This document shows positions 50,282 to 59,132 of a stretch of 64,000 nt of DNA, in pieces. Numbering within the stretch: position 1 is the stretch's first letter; each line of letters starts with the position of its first letter. The stretch is from positions 1,620,501 through 1,684,500 of the forward strand of contig NZ_CP011509.1 of the NCBI RefSeq assembly GCF_001027285.1, in the 5' to 3' direction. This stretch comes from Archangium gephyra (GTDB lineage Bacteria > Myxococcota > Myxococcia > Myxococcales > Myxococcaceae). The notes under the pieces were generated by a model, which was given only the letters and a program-made list of their open reading frames with translations, searched no databases and was not told the DNA's origin. The position numbers and the translations under genes were made by a program.

Positions 50282-53251
50282 TTATGTCTGACCGGTGACG
50301 TCCGTGATGGAGAGCAGGATGCGTTGCGTACCCAACTCCCGTCCGGAGATCCTCCGGGCGTTGAGCAGCATGCGCCGGTGGCCGAGCAGCTCGAAGTCGT
50401 GCTCCACCACGAAGTCGTGCAGCCGGGTGTTGCGCGGGAGGATCTCCTCCAGCAACAGCCGCAGCGGGGGCACGTTCCACTGGCCATTGCCGAGCTGGTA
50501 GATGGGCTGTCCCAGGGTGCGCGCCTCCGTCACCTGGAAGGCCGCGTAGAAGGAGGGGTTGGCGGTGAGCACCTGGAGGTGGCTGTCGAGCACGAGGAAG
50601 GGCTCGCGCATCGTCTCCACGAGCGCTTGCGCGTACTCGTTGGCCTGGTGGGCCTCGTCGAGGCTGTGCTTGAGCCGGTCGATGTCCAGCAGCGTCATCA
50701 CGACGCCGTCGAGCTTGTTGTCCAGCGTCTTGTAGGGGCGCAGCCGCAGGGAGTACCAGTGCCCGTCGCGGGCGCGCACCTCCCGCTCGAAGGGGAGGAG
50801 CTGGCCGGTGACCTGGGAGACGGCGCGCTCCAGGTCGGGCAGCTCGAGGGGGAAGTGCAGATCGCGCAGCGAGCGGCCCACGTCCCCGGCGGTGAGCCCG
50901 AGCACCTCGTGCGCCATGGGGGTGAAGCGGCGGATGCGCAGGTCATCCCCCAGCATGACGGTGGCGATCTGCGTGCTGCCGAGCAGGTTGTTCAGGTCGC
51001 TGTTGAGCTGGCTGAGCTCGAGGTTGCGGTTCTGCAGCTCCTCGTTGAGGGTGGTGAGCTCCTCGTTGGTGGACTGGAGCTCCTCCTTGGCTGTCTCCAG
51101 CTCCTCGTTGGTGGATTGGAGCTCCTCGTTGCTGGACTGGGCCTCCTCATGGGCGGCGCGCAGCTGCTCGGAGGTGGTCTCCTGCTCCTGCAACAGCGTC
51201 TGCAGGTGCTGGCGGGCGGTGCGCAGCTCCTCGCGCAGCCGCTCCGCCTCCTGGCGAGGGGCGGCGCGCGGGCCGCGGGCCGCCTGGGCCCTGGTGCCGC
51301 GCGGGGGGGCGGAGGGGGAGGGCTCGGGTGCCTCCTCGAAGAGGACGAGGTAGTAGTGCTCCCGGGTGCTCGAGGAGGCTTGCAGCAGGTTCACCTCGAG
51401 GTTGATGCGCCGCTCGCCCTCCCCTCCGGACACCCGCACCTGCTCCTTGCGGACCCGGCTGGTGCCTCGCTGGACCTCGCGGATGGCCGCGCGCAGCTCC
51501 AGCGCCAGGCCCTCGCGCACCATCTTCAGCAGGTTGAGGCTCGCGGCTCCGGGCAGGGGCTCGAGATAGGGGCCGGTGTGCCCGCGGAAGTGGAGGATCT
51601 CCAGCGCGTCGTTGATGATGACGCCCGGGGGCCCGTACGAGGCGAGGACGAGCCGGTCCGCCTCCCGCTGGGGATCCCGCTCCGGTGCGCCGCGCCTGGA
51701 CGGAGGAGGCGCGTCCTCGTGCCGCTCCGCCACCGGCTCCTGGTAGGTGAAGGAGAGGTGGGGCCGGTACGAGACGGACTTCTTGCGGTAGAGCTTGTGG
51801 CGCCGGTCCACCAGGGAGAAGAGGTCCGCCGAGGCGCCGACGGTTTCCGAGGTGCCCAGCAGCAGGTAGCCCCCGGGGTTGAGGGCGTAGTGGAAGACGG
51901 GCAGGACCTTCTTCTGCAGCACCGGGTCCAGGTAGATGAGGACGTTGCGGCAGCTGATGAGGTCCATCCGCGAGAAGGGCGGGTCGGCCACCACGTTCTG
52001 CCGCGCGAAGATGCACAGGTCGCGCAGGGACTTGTGGATGCGGTAGCCCCCCTCGGTGCGCACGAAGAAGCGGCGCAGGCGCTCGGGGGAGAGGTCGGCG
52101 GCGATGGACTCGGGGTAGAAGGCGGCGCGGGCCTGGGCGAGGGCCGGCTCGCTCAAGTCGGTGCCGAACGCCTGGATGGACGTGGTGGCGAGCTCCTCGC
52201 CGAGGTACTCCAGCAGGCAGATGAGGAGCGAGTAGACCTCCTCCCCGGTGGAGCAGCCCGGCACCCAGAGGCGGAAGGGTTGGCCGGGAGACCGGTCGCG
52301 GAAGCGCTCGGGGAGGACGTGCTGCTTGAGGGCCTCGAAGGTCTCCGGGTCCCGGAAGAAGCTCGTCACGTGGATGAGCAGATCCTGTCCGAGCGCCTCG
52401 CACTCCTCGGGGTACTCCTCCAGGTAGCGGGCATAGTCGGCGAGACGGTCCGTGCGCCGCAGGCGCATCCGCTGGCCCAGGCGCCGGTGGATGGTGCTGG
52501 GCTTGTAGTGGGCGAAGTCCACGCCCGTCCGGGTGCGCAGCAGCTGGAAGACGCGGGAGAGGTCCTGCTCGGACCCGTCGGAGGAGGGCGCGGGGGGCGC
52601 GAGGGCCGCACGCGGGCCATGGGCGAGCCGGAGCAGCGCCGCCGCGATGCCCTCGGGAGGCAGCACGTGGTCCACGCCGCCCGCGTCGATGGCGCTGCGA
52701 GGCATGGCGTCGAAGCCCGCCGAGGCCGGCTCCTGGGCGAAGGTGGTCCCCCCGGCGCCGCGGATGGCCCGCAGGCCCCGGGTGCCGTCCGTGCCCGTGC
52801 CGGAGAGGATGACCCCGATGGCGCGGCCCGGCGCCGATTCCGCCAGGGAGCCCAGGAGCTCGTCGATGATGCGGGGCTTGCCGCGGAGGGAGCGGGCCTT
52901 GCCCAGGTGCAGGGTGTCCCGCTCGAGGGTCAGCCGGATGCCCGGCGGGTTGACGTAGACGTGGTCCGGCGTGAGCGCCAGTCCGTCCCGGGCCTCGAGC
53001 ACGGGCATGGAGGTGCGCAGGGCCAGCAGGGCGGGCAGGAGGCTCTCGTGGTCGGGCGAGAGGTGCTGCACGATGATGAAGGCCATCCCGGTGTCGGAGG
53101 GCAGGGACTCGAGCAGGGCCTGGAGGGCGGGCAGTCCTCCGGCGGAGGCCCCGATGCCCACCACGGGGAAGCGATCCAAGAGGGCAATGCGTTCCACCTC
53201 GCCCCCCCGGGGGGCGCTCCGGTGCTTCCTGGCGGGTGGTTTCTTGCTCAC
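50282..53251 (-). CDS. CheB-CheR fusion with PAS domains
   Basis: 989 residues from a GTG (GGGAGCCC upstream). The CheB methylesterase domain (about 28-210) has Ser36 in GIGASAGGL, His63 in IVQHLSPDH and Asp155 in SGTGTDGT. The CheR methyltransferase (about 230-490) has VTSFFRDPETFEAL, VPGCSTGEEVYSLL, GTDLSEPALAQARA and SCRNVLIYLD. Then come a charged linker, a long coiled coil (about 650-725; AQSSNEELQSTNEELETAKE) and two PAS domains. No histidine kinase domain follows, although many such fusions have one; the kinase may be the separate gene at 48550. Lies between the receiver gene and that kinase. Confidence 0.95.
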   Translation of the reverse strand: MSKKPPARKHRSAPRGGEVERIALLDRFPVVGIGASAGGLPALQALLESLPSDTGMAFIIVQHLSPDHESLLPALLALRTSMPVLEARDGLALTPDHVYVNPPGIRLTLERDTLHLGKARSLRGKPRIIDELLGSLAESAPGRAIGVILSGTGTDGTRGLRAIRGAGGTTFAQEPASAGFDAMPRSAIDAGGVDHVLPPEGIAAALLRLAHGPRAALAPPAPSSDGSEQDLSRVFQLLRTRTGVDFAHYKPSTIHRRLGQRMRLRRTDRLADYARYLEEYPEECEALGQDLLIHVTSFFRDPETFEALKQHVLPERFRDRSPGQPFRLWVPGCSTGEEVYSLLICLLEYLGEELATTSIQAFGTDLSEPALAQARAAFYPESIAADLSPERLRRFFVRTEGGYRIHKSLRDLCIFARQNVVADPPFSRMDLISCRNVLIYLDPVLQKKVLPVFHYALNPGGYLLLGTSETVGASADLFSLVDRRHKLYRKKSVSYRPHLSFTYQEPVAERHEDAPPPSRRGAPERDPQREADRLVLASYGPPGVIINDALEILHFRGHTGPYLEPLPGAASLNLLKMVREGLALELRAAIREVQRGTSRVRKEQVRVSGGEGERRINLEVNLLQASSSTREHYYLVLFEEAPEPSPSAPPRGTRAQAARGPRAAPRQEAERLREELRTARQHLQTLLQEQETTSEQLRAAHEEAQSSNEELQSTNEELETAKEELQSTNEELTTLNEELQNRNLELSQLNSDLNNLLGSTQIATVMLGDDLRIRRFTPMAHEVLGLTAGDVGRSLRDLHFPLELPDLERAVSQVTGQLLPFEREVRARDGHWYSLRLRPYKTLDNKLDGVVMTLLDIDRLKHSLDEAHQANEYAQALVETMREPFLVLDSHLQVLTANPSFYAAFQVTEARTLGQPIYQLGNGQWNVPPLRLLLEEILPRNTRLHDFVVEHDFELLGHRRMLLNARRISGRELGTQRILLSITDVTGQT

Positions 53252-53287
53252 GGGCTCCCTCGTCTCGCTACCGGGGCACCCTTTCTA

Positions 53288-53653
53288 TCACCTCGGGACA
53301 GGGGAGGCCGGGGTCAGCACGTGCTTCACCGCGCCGAGCAGGGCCTCCAGGGAGAAGGGTTTGCGCAGGAAGCCCTGGACGGGCTGCCCCTCGAGGGCCT
53401 CGCGGCCGCAGGAGGTCACGACGATCACCGCCGTGGAAGGCGCGTCCCGCCGCACGGCCTCGAGTACCTTGAGGCCGTTCACCAGGGGCAGCATCAGGTC
53501 CAGCAGCACCAGGTCCAACCGCTCACGCGCGATCGTGCCGAGCGCATCCAGGCCGTTCTGGGCGGTGAGCACCTGGTGGCCCTCGCCCTCGAGGATGTCC
53601 CGGAGGGAATCCGTGAGGACCTCTTCGTCCTCGACGATGAGGATGCGGCTCAT
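53288..53653 (-). CDS. Single-domain response regulator
   Basis: 121 residues from the ATG at 53653 (GGGAGGG upstream). RILIVEDEEVLTDSLRDIL with the acidic pair, phospho-acceptor Asp52 in LVLLDLMLPLVNG, Thr80 in VIVVTSCG, and Lys98 in GFLRKPFSL. Receiver only, no output domain. First gene of the operon, 36 bp before the CheB-CheR gene. A likely partner of the hybrid kinase. Confidence 0.93.
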   Translation of the reverse strand: MSRILIVEDEEVLTDSLRDILEGEGHQVLTAQNGLDALGTIARERLDLVLLDLMLPLVNGLKVLEAVRRDAPSTAVIVVTSCGREALEGQPVQGFLRKPFSLEALLGAVKHVLTPASPVPR

Positions 53654-53861
53654 GGGCGCCCTCCCGGCTCGCGCGTGCGCCGCGTCCCCATCCATGAAAG
53701 GGTCTCCTGGGTGTGCACTGCCTGTCCTCCGGAACGGTGTGCATCTGGAGGTGGGACGCGGGGGGAGGCGCCGCTCCGCCGCCTGCCCTGCGCACGGCCG
53801 GCCGGGCCAGATTCCTCGCAAGACAGCGCGGGTTGTGGAGGAGTGGAGACGAGGTGTGCCC

Positions 53862-54158
53862 ATGAGTGAGACGAGCGCGCGCGAGACGCAGGCCCAGGTC
53901 TGTCACCGCTGCCTGATGCGGCTGGAGACGAGCGCCGGAGGCGTGGATCTGCCGCGCCGCATCCGCGCCACGCTCGCCGCCCGGGGCGAGGCCGTGCACG
54001 TGAAGCTCACCGGGTGCCTGGGGTGGTGCCCCGTGGGGCGCGTGAGTGTTCAACTCCGGCGCGCGGGAGAGCTCTCGGAGGTGGTGTTGCTCGACCCGGC
54101 GAGGGATGGGGCGGAATTGCTCACACACCTTTCGTGCCCATCCACGGAAACGCCGTAG
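53862..54158 (+). CDS. Small (2Fe-2S) ferredoxin/thioredoxin-like protein
   Basis: 98 residues from an ATG. VCHRCLMRLETS and VKLTGCLGWCPVGRVSVQLR give four cysteines in the spacing CxxC...CxxxC of thioredoxin-fold 2Fe-2S or DUF1636-type proteins. The usual spacing differs slightly (three residues in the second pair), so metal binding is likely but not certain. Divergent from the regulator operon. Confidence 0.75.
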   Translation: MSETSARETQAQVCHRCLMRLETSAGGVDLPRRIRATLAARGEAVHVKLTGCLGWCPVGRVSVQLRRAGELSEVVLLDPARDGAELLTHLSCPSTETP

Positions 54159-54353
54159 TCCGGGTGTCCAGGGGTTTTCGCCTGTGAGTGATTTGGCTGC
54201 GTCAGGCGCAGAACTTTCTCGCGCGGTAATCGCTCGGAAGTGAAAGAAAACACTCGTACCGGGGGGCGTGAATCCTGGCTGGGGTCTCGGACGTCCTTAG
54301 GTTAGCCACAAGCTGCCCCAACGTCGGGACAGCGGGGGCTGGTAGGAGGGCGT

Positions 54354-56120
54354 GTGGACGGGAACCATTCGAACGTCGAGGGCAATCTTCTTTCGCGGGC
54401 GGGGAGCGGGGCACAGCCTCCGCGGCTCTCGCCCCCTTCCTCCGAGACGGCACCCGCCAGCGTCCAGTCGGCCTTGCGCGAGGTGCGCGCGGATGACCTG
54501 GACGCCATCTTCGACGGCGCGCTCTTCGGGCCGCCGGAGCTGGAGACGTCCGCCGAGGTGTCTGACACCGGAAGGGCCGCGGCCACGCCGGTGCCCGTGG
54601 GCGCCATGGACTGGTACGCGGAGCGGCACGGCCAGCCGGCGGGACCGTACCGTCTCGAGCGGCTGCGCGAGCTGTGGCACCAGGGCGAGCTCAGCCCCGA
54701 CACCCTCTTCTGGTGCGAGGCGTGGAGCTCCTGGCGGCCGCTGTCGAGCGTTCCAGAGCTCGTGGCCTCGCTGACCATCTCGGGGCTGCCCACGGTGGCC
54801 GCGGACGCGGCGGTGTCCACGGCCCCGGTGCGTGAGAAGGAGCCCGGCTCCGGGAAGAAGGTCGTCTCCGCGCTGCACTCGCTCGTCGAGGAAGAGGAGG
54901 TGTGGCTGCGGCAGATGAAGGAGGCGAAGGAGCAGGCGAAGGAGGAGGCGCGCTCGGCGATGCTCGACGTGCCCACCGAGCCCGTGGCCGCTCCCGCTCC
55001 CGTGCCCGTCGTGCAGCCGGTGCCGGTTCCGGTCCAGGTGATGCCTCAGGCCGCGCCGTACCCGGGGCTCGGTGTGCCCGTGGCTCCGCCCGTCGTTCCC
55101 GGCCTCATGGCCGCGCCGCCCGCGCCCGAGCCCGCTCAGCGGGGAAAGGGAGTCCTGGCCGGGGTGCTCATCGGCTCGGCGGCGGTGGGCATCGTCGCGG
55201 GGGCGTTGTTCCTGCTGTCCCAGAACCTCGGCGCTCCGGAGCAGGTGGCTCCGCGCCCCGTCGTCCCGTCCGAGACGGCTCCGCGGCAGGAGGCTCCCGC
55301 CGTGGCTCCGGCCGCCGTGCCCGCGCCCGCTCCCGTGGTGGTGGCCCCGGTGACGCAGGCTCCGGCTCCGGCTCCGGCGACTCCCGCTCCGGCGACTCCC
55401 GCTCCGGTGATGCAGCAGACTCCGGCCCCGGTGGCTCCGGCTCCCGTGATCGCGACCCCGGTGGTGCGGCCCACGACGCCCGCGCCCGTGCCCGCTCCCG
55501 TGACGCCGGTACCCGAGAAGCCGGTGGCGAAGGCCGTCACTCCGGCCCCGCAGCCCGAGAAGCCGAAGCCCGCCGCCGTCGTGGCCCCGGCTGCCCCGGA
55601 GGTGCGCGTGCCGCGTGCCGTCGAGCCGACCCCGCGGAGCAACCCGCAGCCGGCGCCCGCCACCCCGGTGAAGGCGAAGTCCAATGATCCTCTCGACTTC
55701 GAGGACGCGCTCGACAAGAAGTTCGAGGAGGAGCTCGGCCTGTCGAAGGGCGCGCCCAGGTTCAAGCCGGAGGATCCGCGCGCGAAGCGCAACGTCTATA
55801 TCCCGCCCGAGCCGGGCAAGGACCTTCCCGAGACGCTCTCCACCTCGGACGTGGTGCAGGTGGTGGGCTCGCACAAGGATGCCATCCTCGCCTGCATCTC
55901 GACGCACTCGCCCGCGCGGATGTCGGACTCGGGCAAGGACCGGTTCGTGGTGCGCTGGCGTGTGCTGCCCACGGGTGACGCCGTGGATGCCGTCATGGAG
56001 ACGGAGGCCCTCAAGGGCACGCCGTTCGCCCGCTGCATCGAGGGCCAGGTGCGCTCGTGGAAGTTCCCGGAGCACCGGGTGCAGAGCCGCGAGCCCGTGC
56101 GCTTCCCGTTCACCTACTGA
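54354..56120 (+). CDS. GYF-like/proline-rich protein with AgmX/PglI-type C-terminal domain
   Basis: 588 residues from a GTG with AGGAGGGCGT upstream. A GYF_2-like domain (about 84-140; DWYAERHGQPAGPYRLERLR) is followed by one membrane helix near 262-285 (GVLAGVLIGSAAVGIVAGAL) and a very long Pro/Ala/Val linker (about 290-440). The C-terminal domain (about 490-588; VVGSHKDAILACIST, FVVRWRVLPTGDAVDAVMET, FARCIEGQVRSWKFP) resembles the TonB-like domain of AgmX and PglI proteins linked to gliding motility and periplasmic transport in Myxococcus. A span from cytoplasm to outer membrane is inferred. Confidence 0.8.
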   Translation: MDGNHSNVEGNLLSRAGSGAQPPRLSPPSSETAPASVQSALREVRADDLDAIFDGALFGPPELETSAEVSDTGRAAATPVPVGAMDWYAERHGQPAGPYRLERLRELWHQGELSPDTLFWCEAWSSWRPLSSVPELVASLTISGLPTVAADAAVSTAPVREKEPGSGKKVVSALHSLVEEEEVWLRQMKEAKEQAKEEARSAMLDVPTEPVAAPAPVPVVQPVPVPVQVMPQAAPYPGLGVPVAPPVVPGLMAAPPAPEPAQRGKGVLAGVLIGSAAVGIVAGALFLLSQNLGAPEQVAPRPVVPSETAPRQEAPAVAPAAVPAPAPVVVAPVTQAPAPAPATPAPATPAPVMQQTPAPVAPAPVIATPVVRPTTPAPVPAPVTPVPEKPVAKAVTPAPQPEKPKPAAVVAPAAPEVRVPRAVEPTPRSNPQPAPATPVKAKSNDPLDFEDALDKKFEEELGLSKGAPRFKPEDPRAKRNVYIPPEPGKDLPETLSTSDVVQVVGSHKDAILACISTHSPARMSDSGKDRFVVRWRVLPTGDAVDAVMETEALKGTPFARCIEGQVRSWKFPEHRVQSREPVRFPFTY

Positions 56121-56126
56121 GCGGGC

Positions 56127-57098
56127 TCAGCGCGCGGCCAGCCGGGCGGCCTTGAGCAGCGCCTCCACCATGGGGACGCTGCTCGCCTTGCCCGTCCCGG
56201 CCAGGCTGTACGCCGTGCCGTGATCCGGCGACGTGCGCGGCACGGGCAGTCCGAGCGTCACGTTCACCGTGCGCTCGAAGTCCAGCGCCTTGGCCGGGAT
56301 GAGGCCCTGGTCGTGGTACATCGCCAGCACGGCGTCGTAGGGGAAGTTCTCCACCCGGGCGAACAGCCCGTCCGCCGCCAGCGGCCCGTGCGCGTCCACC
56401 CGCAGCTTGCGCGCCTGTTTGATGGCTGGCGTGAGGACCTCCACCTCCTCGCGCCCCAGCAGCCCGCCCTCACCCGCGTGCGGGTTGAAGCTCAGCACGC
56501 CAATCCTGGGGGCCCGGCCCACCACCGGCTTGAGGCTCCGCGACAGGAGTTGCAGCTGGCCCACCAGCCGCTCCACCGTCAGCATCCGCGAGACGTCCAC
56601 CAGGGGCACGTGGTTCGTCGCCAGCGCCACCCGCACCCGCGGGCCGTCCATGAGCATCATCACCTCACGGCCGAAGGCCTCCGCGAGCACCTCCGTGTGC
56701 CCCATGAAGGGAATGCCCGCGCGGGAGATCTGCTCCTTCGACACCGGCGCCGTGCACAGCGCGTCCACCTTGCCGGCGCGCGCCGCCTCGATGGCCGCCT
56801 GGATGTAGCCGTACTGTGCTTTGCCTCCCGCCCGCGTCGGCTTGCCCGGGAGGCGGTCCTTCTCGGCCAGCTCCGTGACGACGCAGAGAGTGGGGCCCGT
56901 GACGCGCTCGAGCGTGCCGGGCGTGGCGCGCGTGTACTTCTTGAAGGCCGGGAAGCGCTCCAGCGTCGGCCCGTCTCCGAAGACGACGGGGATCAACGCC
57001 TGGCGCACCTTGGGCTTCGAGAGCGCCGACGCGGTGACTTCCGGGCCAATCCCGGACACGTCTCCCAGTGAGATGCCGACGACGGGACGCTCGTTCAC
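56127..57098 (-). CDS. pdxA: 4-hydroxythreonine-4-phosphate dehydrogenase
   Basis: 323 residues. It oxidises 4-phosphohydroxy-L-threonine in pyridoxal 5'-phosphate synthesis, with NAD and a divalent metal. GISLGDVSGIGPEVTASAL, ALCTAPVSKEQISRAGIPFM followed by GHTEV with metal-ligand His, SFNPHAGEGGLLG and YHDQGLIPAKAL are PdxA motifs. Located 2 bp after surA-like stop, so co-transcribed with the folding genes. The surA-pdxA order is known from enterobacteria too. Confidence 0.95.
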   Translation of the reverse strand: MNERPVVGISLGDVSGIGPEVTASALSKPKVRQALIPVVFGDGPTLERFPAFKKYTRATPGTLERVTGPTLCVVTELAEKDRLPGKPTRAGGKAQYGYIQAAIEAARAGKVDALCTAPVSKEQISRAGIPFMGHTEVLAEAFGREVMMLMDGPRVRVALATNHVPLVDVSRMLTVERLVGQLQLLSRSLKPVVGRAPRIGVLSFNPHAGEGGLLGREEVEVLTPAIKQARKLRVDAHGPLAADGLFARVENFPYDAVLAMYHDQGLIPAKALDFERTVNVTLGLPVPRTSPDHGTAYSLAGTGKASSVPMVEALLKAARLAAR

Positions 57099-57100
57099 GT

Positions 57101-58072
57101 TCAGATCTTCTCTTCGACCGAGGCCTTCTGACGCAGCTCCTGGACGTACTGCTCCACGAACTTCTCCGTCTTCTGCATCTTCAGGCGGTTCTCCAGCTCG
57201 GCCTTCACCTGCTCGAAGGGCGCCACGTCCACCGCGCGCCGCTCCTCCACCTTCAGCACGTGCCAGCCGAACTGCGTGCGCACCGGCTCGCTCACCTCGC
57301 CCTCCTTCAGCGTGAAGGCCACCCGCTCGAAGGCCGGCACCATCACTCCGCGCCGGAAGAAGCCCAGGTCTCCGCCGTCCGAGGCGCTCGGGCCCTCGCT
57401 CTTCGCCTTCGCCAGCTCCGCGAAGTCCACGCCCGGCTTGCGTGCCTCCTCCGCCAGCTTCAGCGCCTTCTGCCGCGCCGCCTCCACCTGCTCCGGCTTC
57501 GCCTTCGCGTCCACCTGCACCAGGATGTGCCGGGCGTGCACCTCGGCGTCCCCGGACTCCAGCTTCGAGTACTGCGTGTACGCCGCCTTCAGGTCCTCCT
57601 CGGACACCTTCACCTTCGGCGCCACCTTCATCTGCACCAGCTTCATGCGCGACATCTGGTTGCGCAGGAAGTCCTTGTACGTCTTCACCGTGAAGCCCTC
57701 GCCCGACAGCAGGCGCTCGAACTGGGCCTCGTCCGTGACGTTGTTCTGCTTCCGCACGTCCGAGACGGCCGCCTCCAGCTCCGCGTCCGTCGTCGCCAGG
57801 CCCAGCTCGCGGATCTGCTCCTCCATCAGCTTCTCGCCGATGAGCGTGTTGAGCGAGGACTTGAGGACCTTCGTCCGCTCCTCGGCCCGCTGCTTCGGAT
57901 CCCTCACCGCCGTGTTCAGCCGGGCCAGCTCCGGCGCCGCGCGCTTCTCCACCTCGGACAGCGCGATGACATCCCGGTTCACCACCGCCGCCACCCGGTC
58001 CACCAGCTCCGCCCGAGCCACCGCGCCGCTCAGCAGCAGCGCCGCCACCATCGTCCCCATCAGCTTCTTCAT
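57101..58072 (-). CDS. SurA-like periplasmic chaperone/peptidyl-prolyl isomerase
   Basis: 323 residues; signal peptide MKKLMGTMVAALLLSGAVARA. The SurA N-terminal domain (about 22-160; VDRVAAVVNRDVIALSEVEK) is followed by one parvulin-type rotamase domain (about 170-275; VHARHILVQVD, GGDLGFFRRGVMVPAFERVA, TQFGWHVLKVEE). It helps fold outer-membrane proteins. Standard SurA has two parvulin domains; this has one. Preceded by two more PpiC-type genes on the same strand. Confidence 0.92.
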   Translation of the reverse strand: MKKLMGTMVAALLLSGAVARAELVDRVAAVVNRDVIALSEVEKRAAPELARLNTAVRDPKQRAEERTKVLKSSLNTLIGEKLMEEQIRELGLATTDAELEAAVSDVRKQNNVTDEAQFERLLSGEGFTVKTYKDFLRNQMSRMKLVQMKVAPKVKVSEEDLKAAYTQYSKLESGDAEVHARHILVQVDAKAKPEQVEAARQKALKLAEEARKPGVDFAELAKAKSEGPSASDGGDLGFFRRGVMVPAFERVAFTLKEGEVSEPVRTQFGWHVLKVEERRAVDVAPFEQVKAELENRLKMQKTEKFVEQYVQELRQKASVEEKI

Positions 58073-58112
58073 GTGCTTTCTCTTTCCGTTTCCGTGTCGA
58101 TGGGACGGCTGC

Positions 58113-59132
58113 TCACTGCTTCGCCGCCGCCTGCGTGGCGGGCCGTCCGCGGATGGCCTGGAGCGTGGCCTCGTTCACCCAGACCTGGGCCTTGGTCCTC
58201 AGCTCCTTCTCGTACGTCTCCTGCGCCTCCGCCCGCCGCTGCGCCAGCAGCTTCGTCTCCACCTGCTCCCGCACTTCCGTGAACTCGAGCTTGCGCCCCG
58301 ACTTCTTCTCCAGCACCCGGAACAGGTGGTAGCCGTACTCCGTCTCCACCACGTCCGACACCTGGCCCGGCGACAGGTAGAACACCACCTGGTCGAAGGC
58401 CGGCGGCATCTGCCCGCGCGGGAAGAAGCCCAGATCTCCGCCCACCTTGGCGTCCGCGCTCAGCGAGTACTTGCGCGCCAGGTCCGCGAACTTCTTGCCC
58501 GACTTGAGCTGAGCCTGCACCTTGCGCGCGTCGTCGATGCCCTTCACGACGATCTGGGCGGCGCGCACCTGCTCGGGCTCGGAGAACTCCGTCTCGTGCG
58601 CCGCGTAGTACGCGCGCAGCTCCTCCTCCGTCACCGCCACGCGCGTGTACACGTGGTTCGTGAAGAGCTTCTCGATGGTGAGCCGCGCCGCCTCGCGCGC
58701 CTTGAGCTCGGCCATGGACAGCTGGCCCTGGGCGAGCACGTCGTTGAAGTTGCCCGCCGGGTAGTCACTCGACAGCCGCAGCACGCCCCGGTCCACCTCC
58801 TCGGGGCTCACGGTGACGTTGTGCGTCCGGGCCTCCTGCAGCAGCACCATGCGGGAGATGAGCGTCTCCAGCAGCGCCCGCTTGTAGGGCTCCACGTCCT
58901 CCGGGGTGTGCTGGCCGGACTCGTTGGCGGATGAGGCGAGCTCGCGCCCCAGCTCCTGCTCGAAGTCGGCGCGCGAGAGCACCTCGCCATTCACCGTGGC
59001 CACCACGTTGGCGTCCGGATCCTCCTTGTCCTTCTTGTTGCAGCCGGCCAGGCCCACGGCGAGCGCCAGGGCGGCGAGCAGCGGGGTGGCGCGGGCGAAG
59101 GTCCGCGGCATGAGAGGGTTGCTGAAGGTCAC
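58113..59132 (-). CDS. PpiC-type peptidyl-prolyl isomerase lipoprotein
   Basis: 339 residues from a GTG overlapping the previous stop (GTGA) with GGAG 5 nt upstream. Lipobox VGLAGC at Cys31. A SurA-N-like helical region (about 40-180; VATVNGEVLSRADFEQELGR) and parvulin domain (about 185-290; AAQIVVKGIDDARKVQ, VGGDLGFFPRGQMPPAFDQV, EYGYHLFRVLEKKSG). Likely an outer-membrane-anchored chaperone for exported proteins. Second in the operon; 40 bp before the SurA-like gene. Confidence 0.92.
   Translation of the reverse strand: MTFSNPLMPRTFARATPLLAALALAVGLAGCNKKDKEDPDANVVATVNGEVLSRADFEQELGRELASSANESGQHTPEDVEPYKRALLETLISRMVLLQEARTHNVTVSPEEVDRGVLRLSSDYPAGNFNDVLAQGQLSMAELKAREAARLTIEKLFTNHVYTRVAVTEEELRAYYAAHETEFSEPEQVRAAQIVVKGIDDARKVQAQLKSGKKFADLARKYSLSADAKVGGDLGFFPRGQMPPAFDQVVFYLSPGQVSDVVETEYGYHLFRVLEKKSGRKLEFTEVREQVETKLLAQRRAEAQETYEKELRTKAQVWVNEATLQAIRGRPATQAAAKQ

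Noticed and set aside
50324-53869. A plus-strand open frame of about 1,180 codons opposite the CheB-CheR gene
   Set aside because: It is antisense to a clear enzyme, and its product is Gly/Val/Glu/His-rich low-complexity sequence without domains. In 70% GC DNA, stop codons are rare on the opposite strand.
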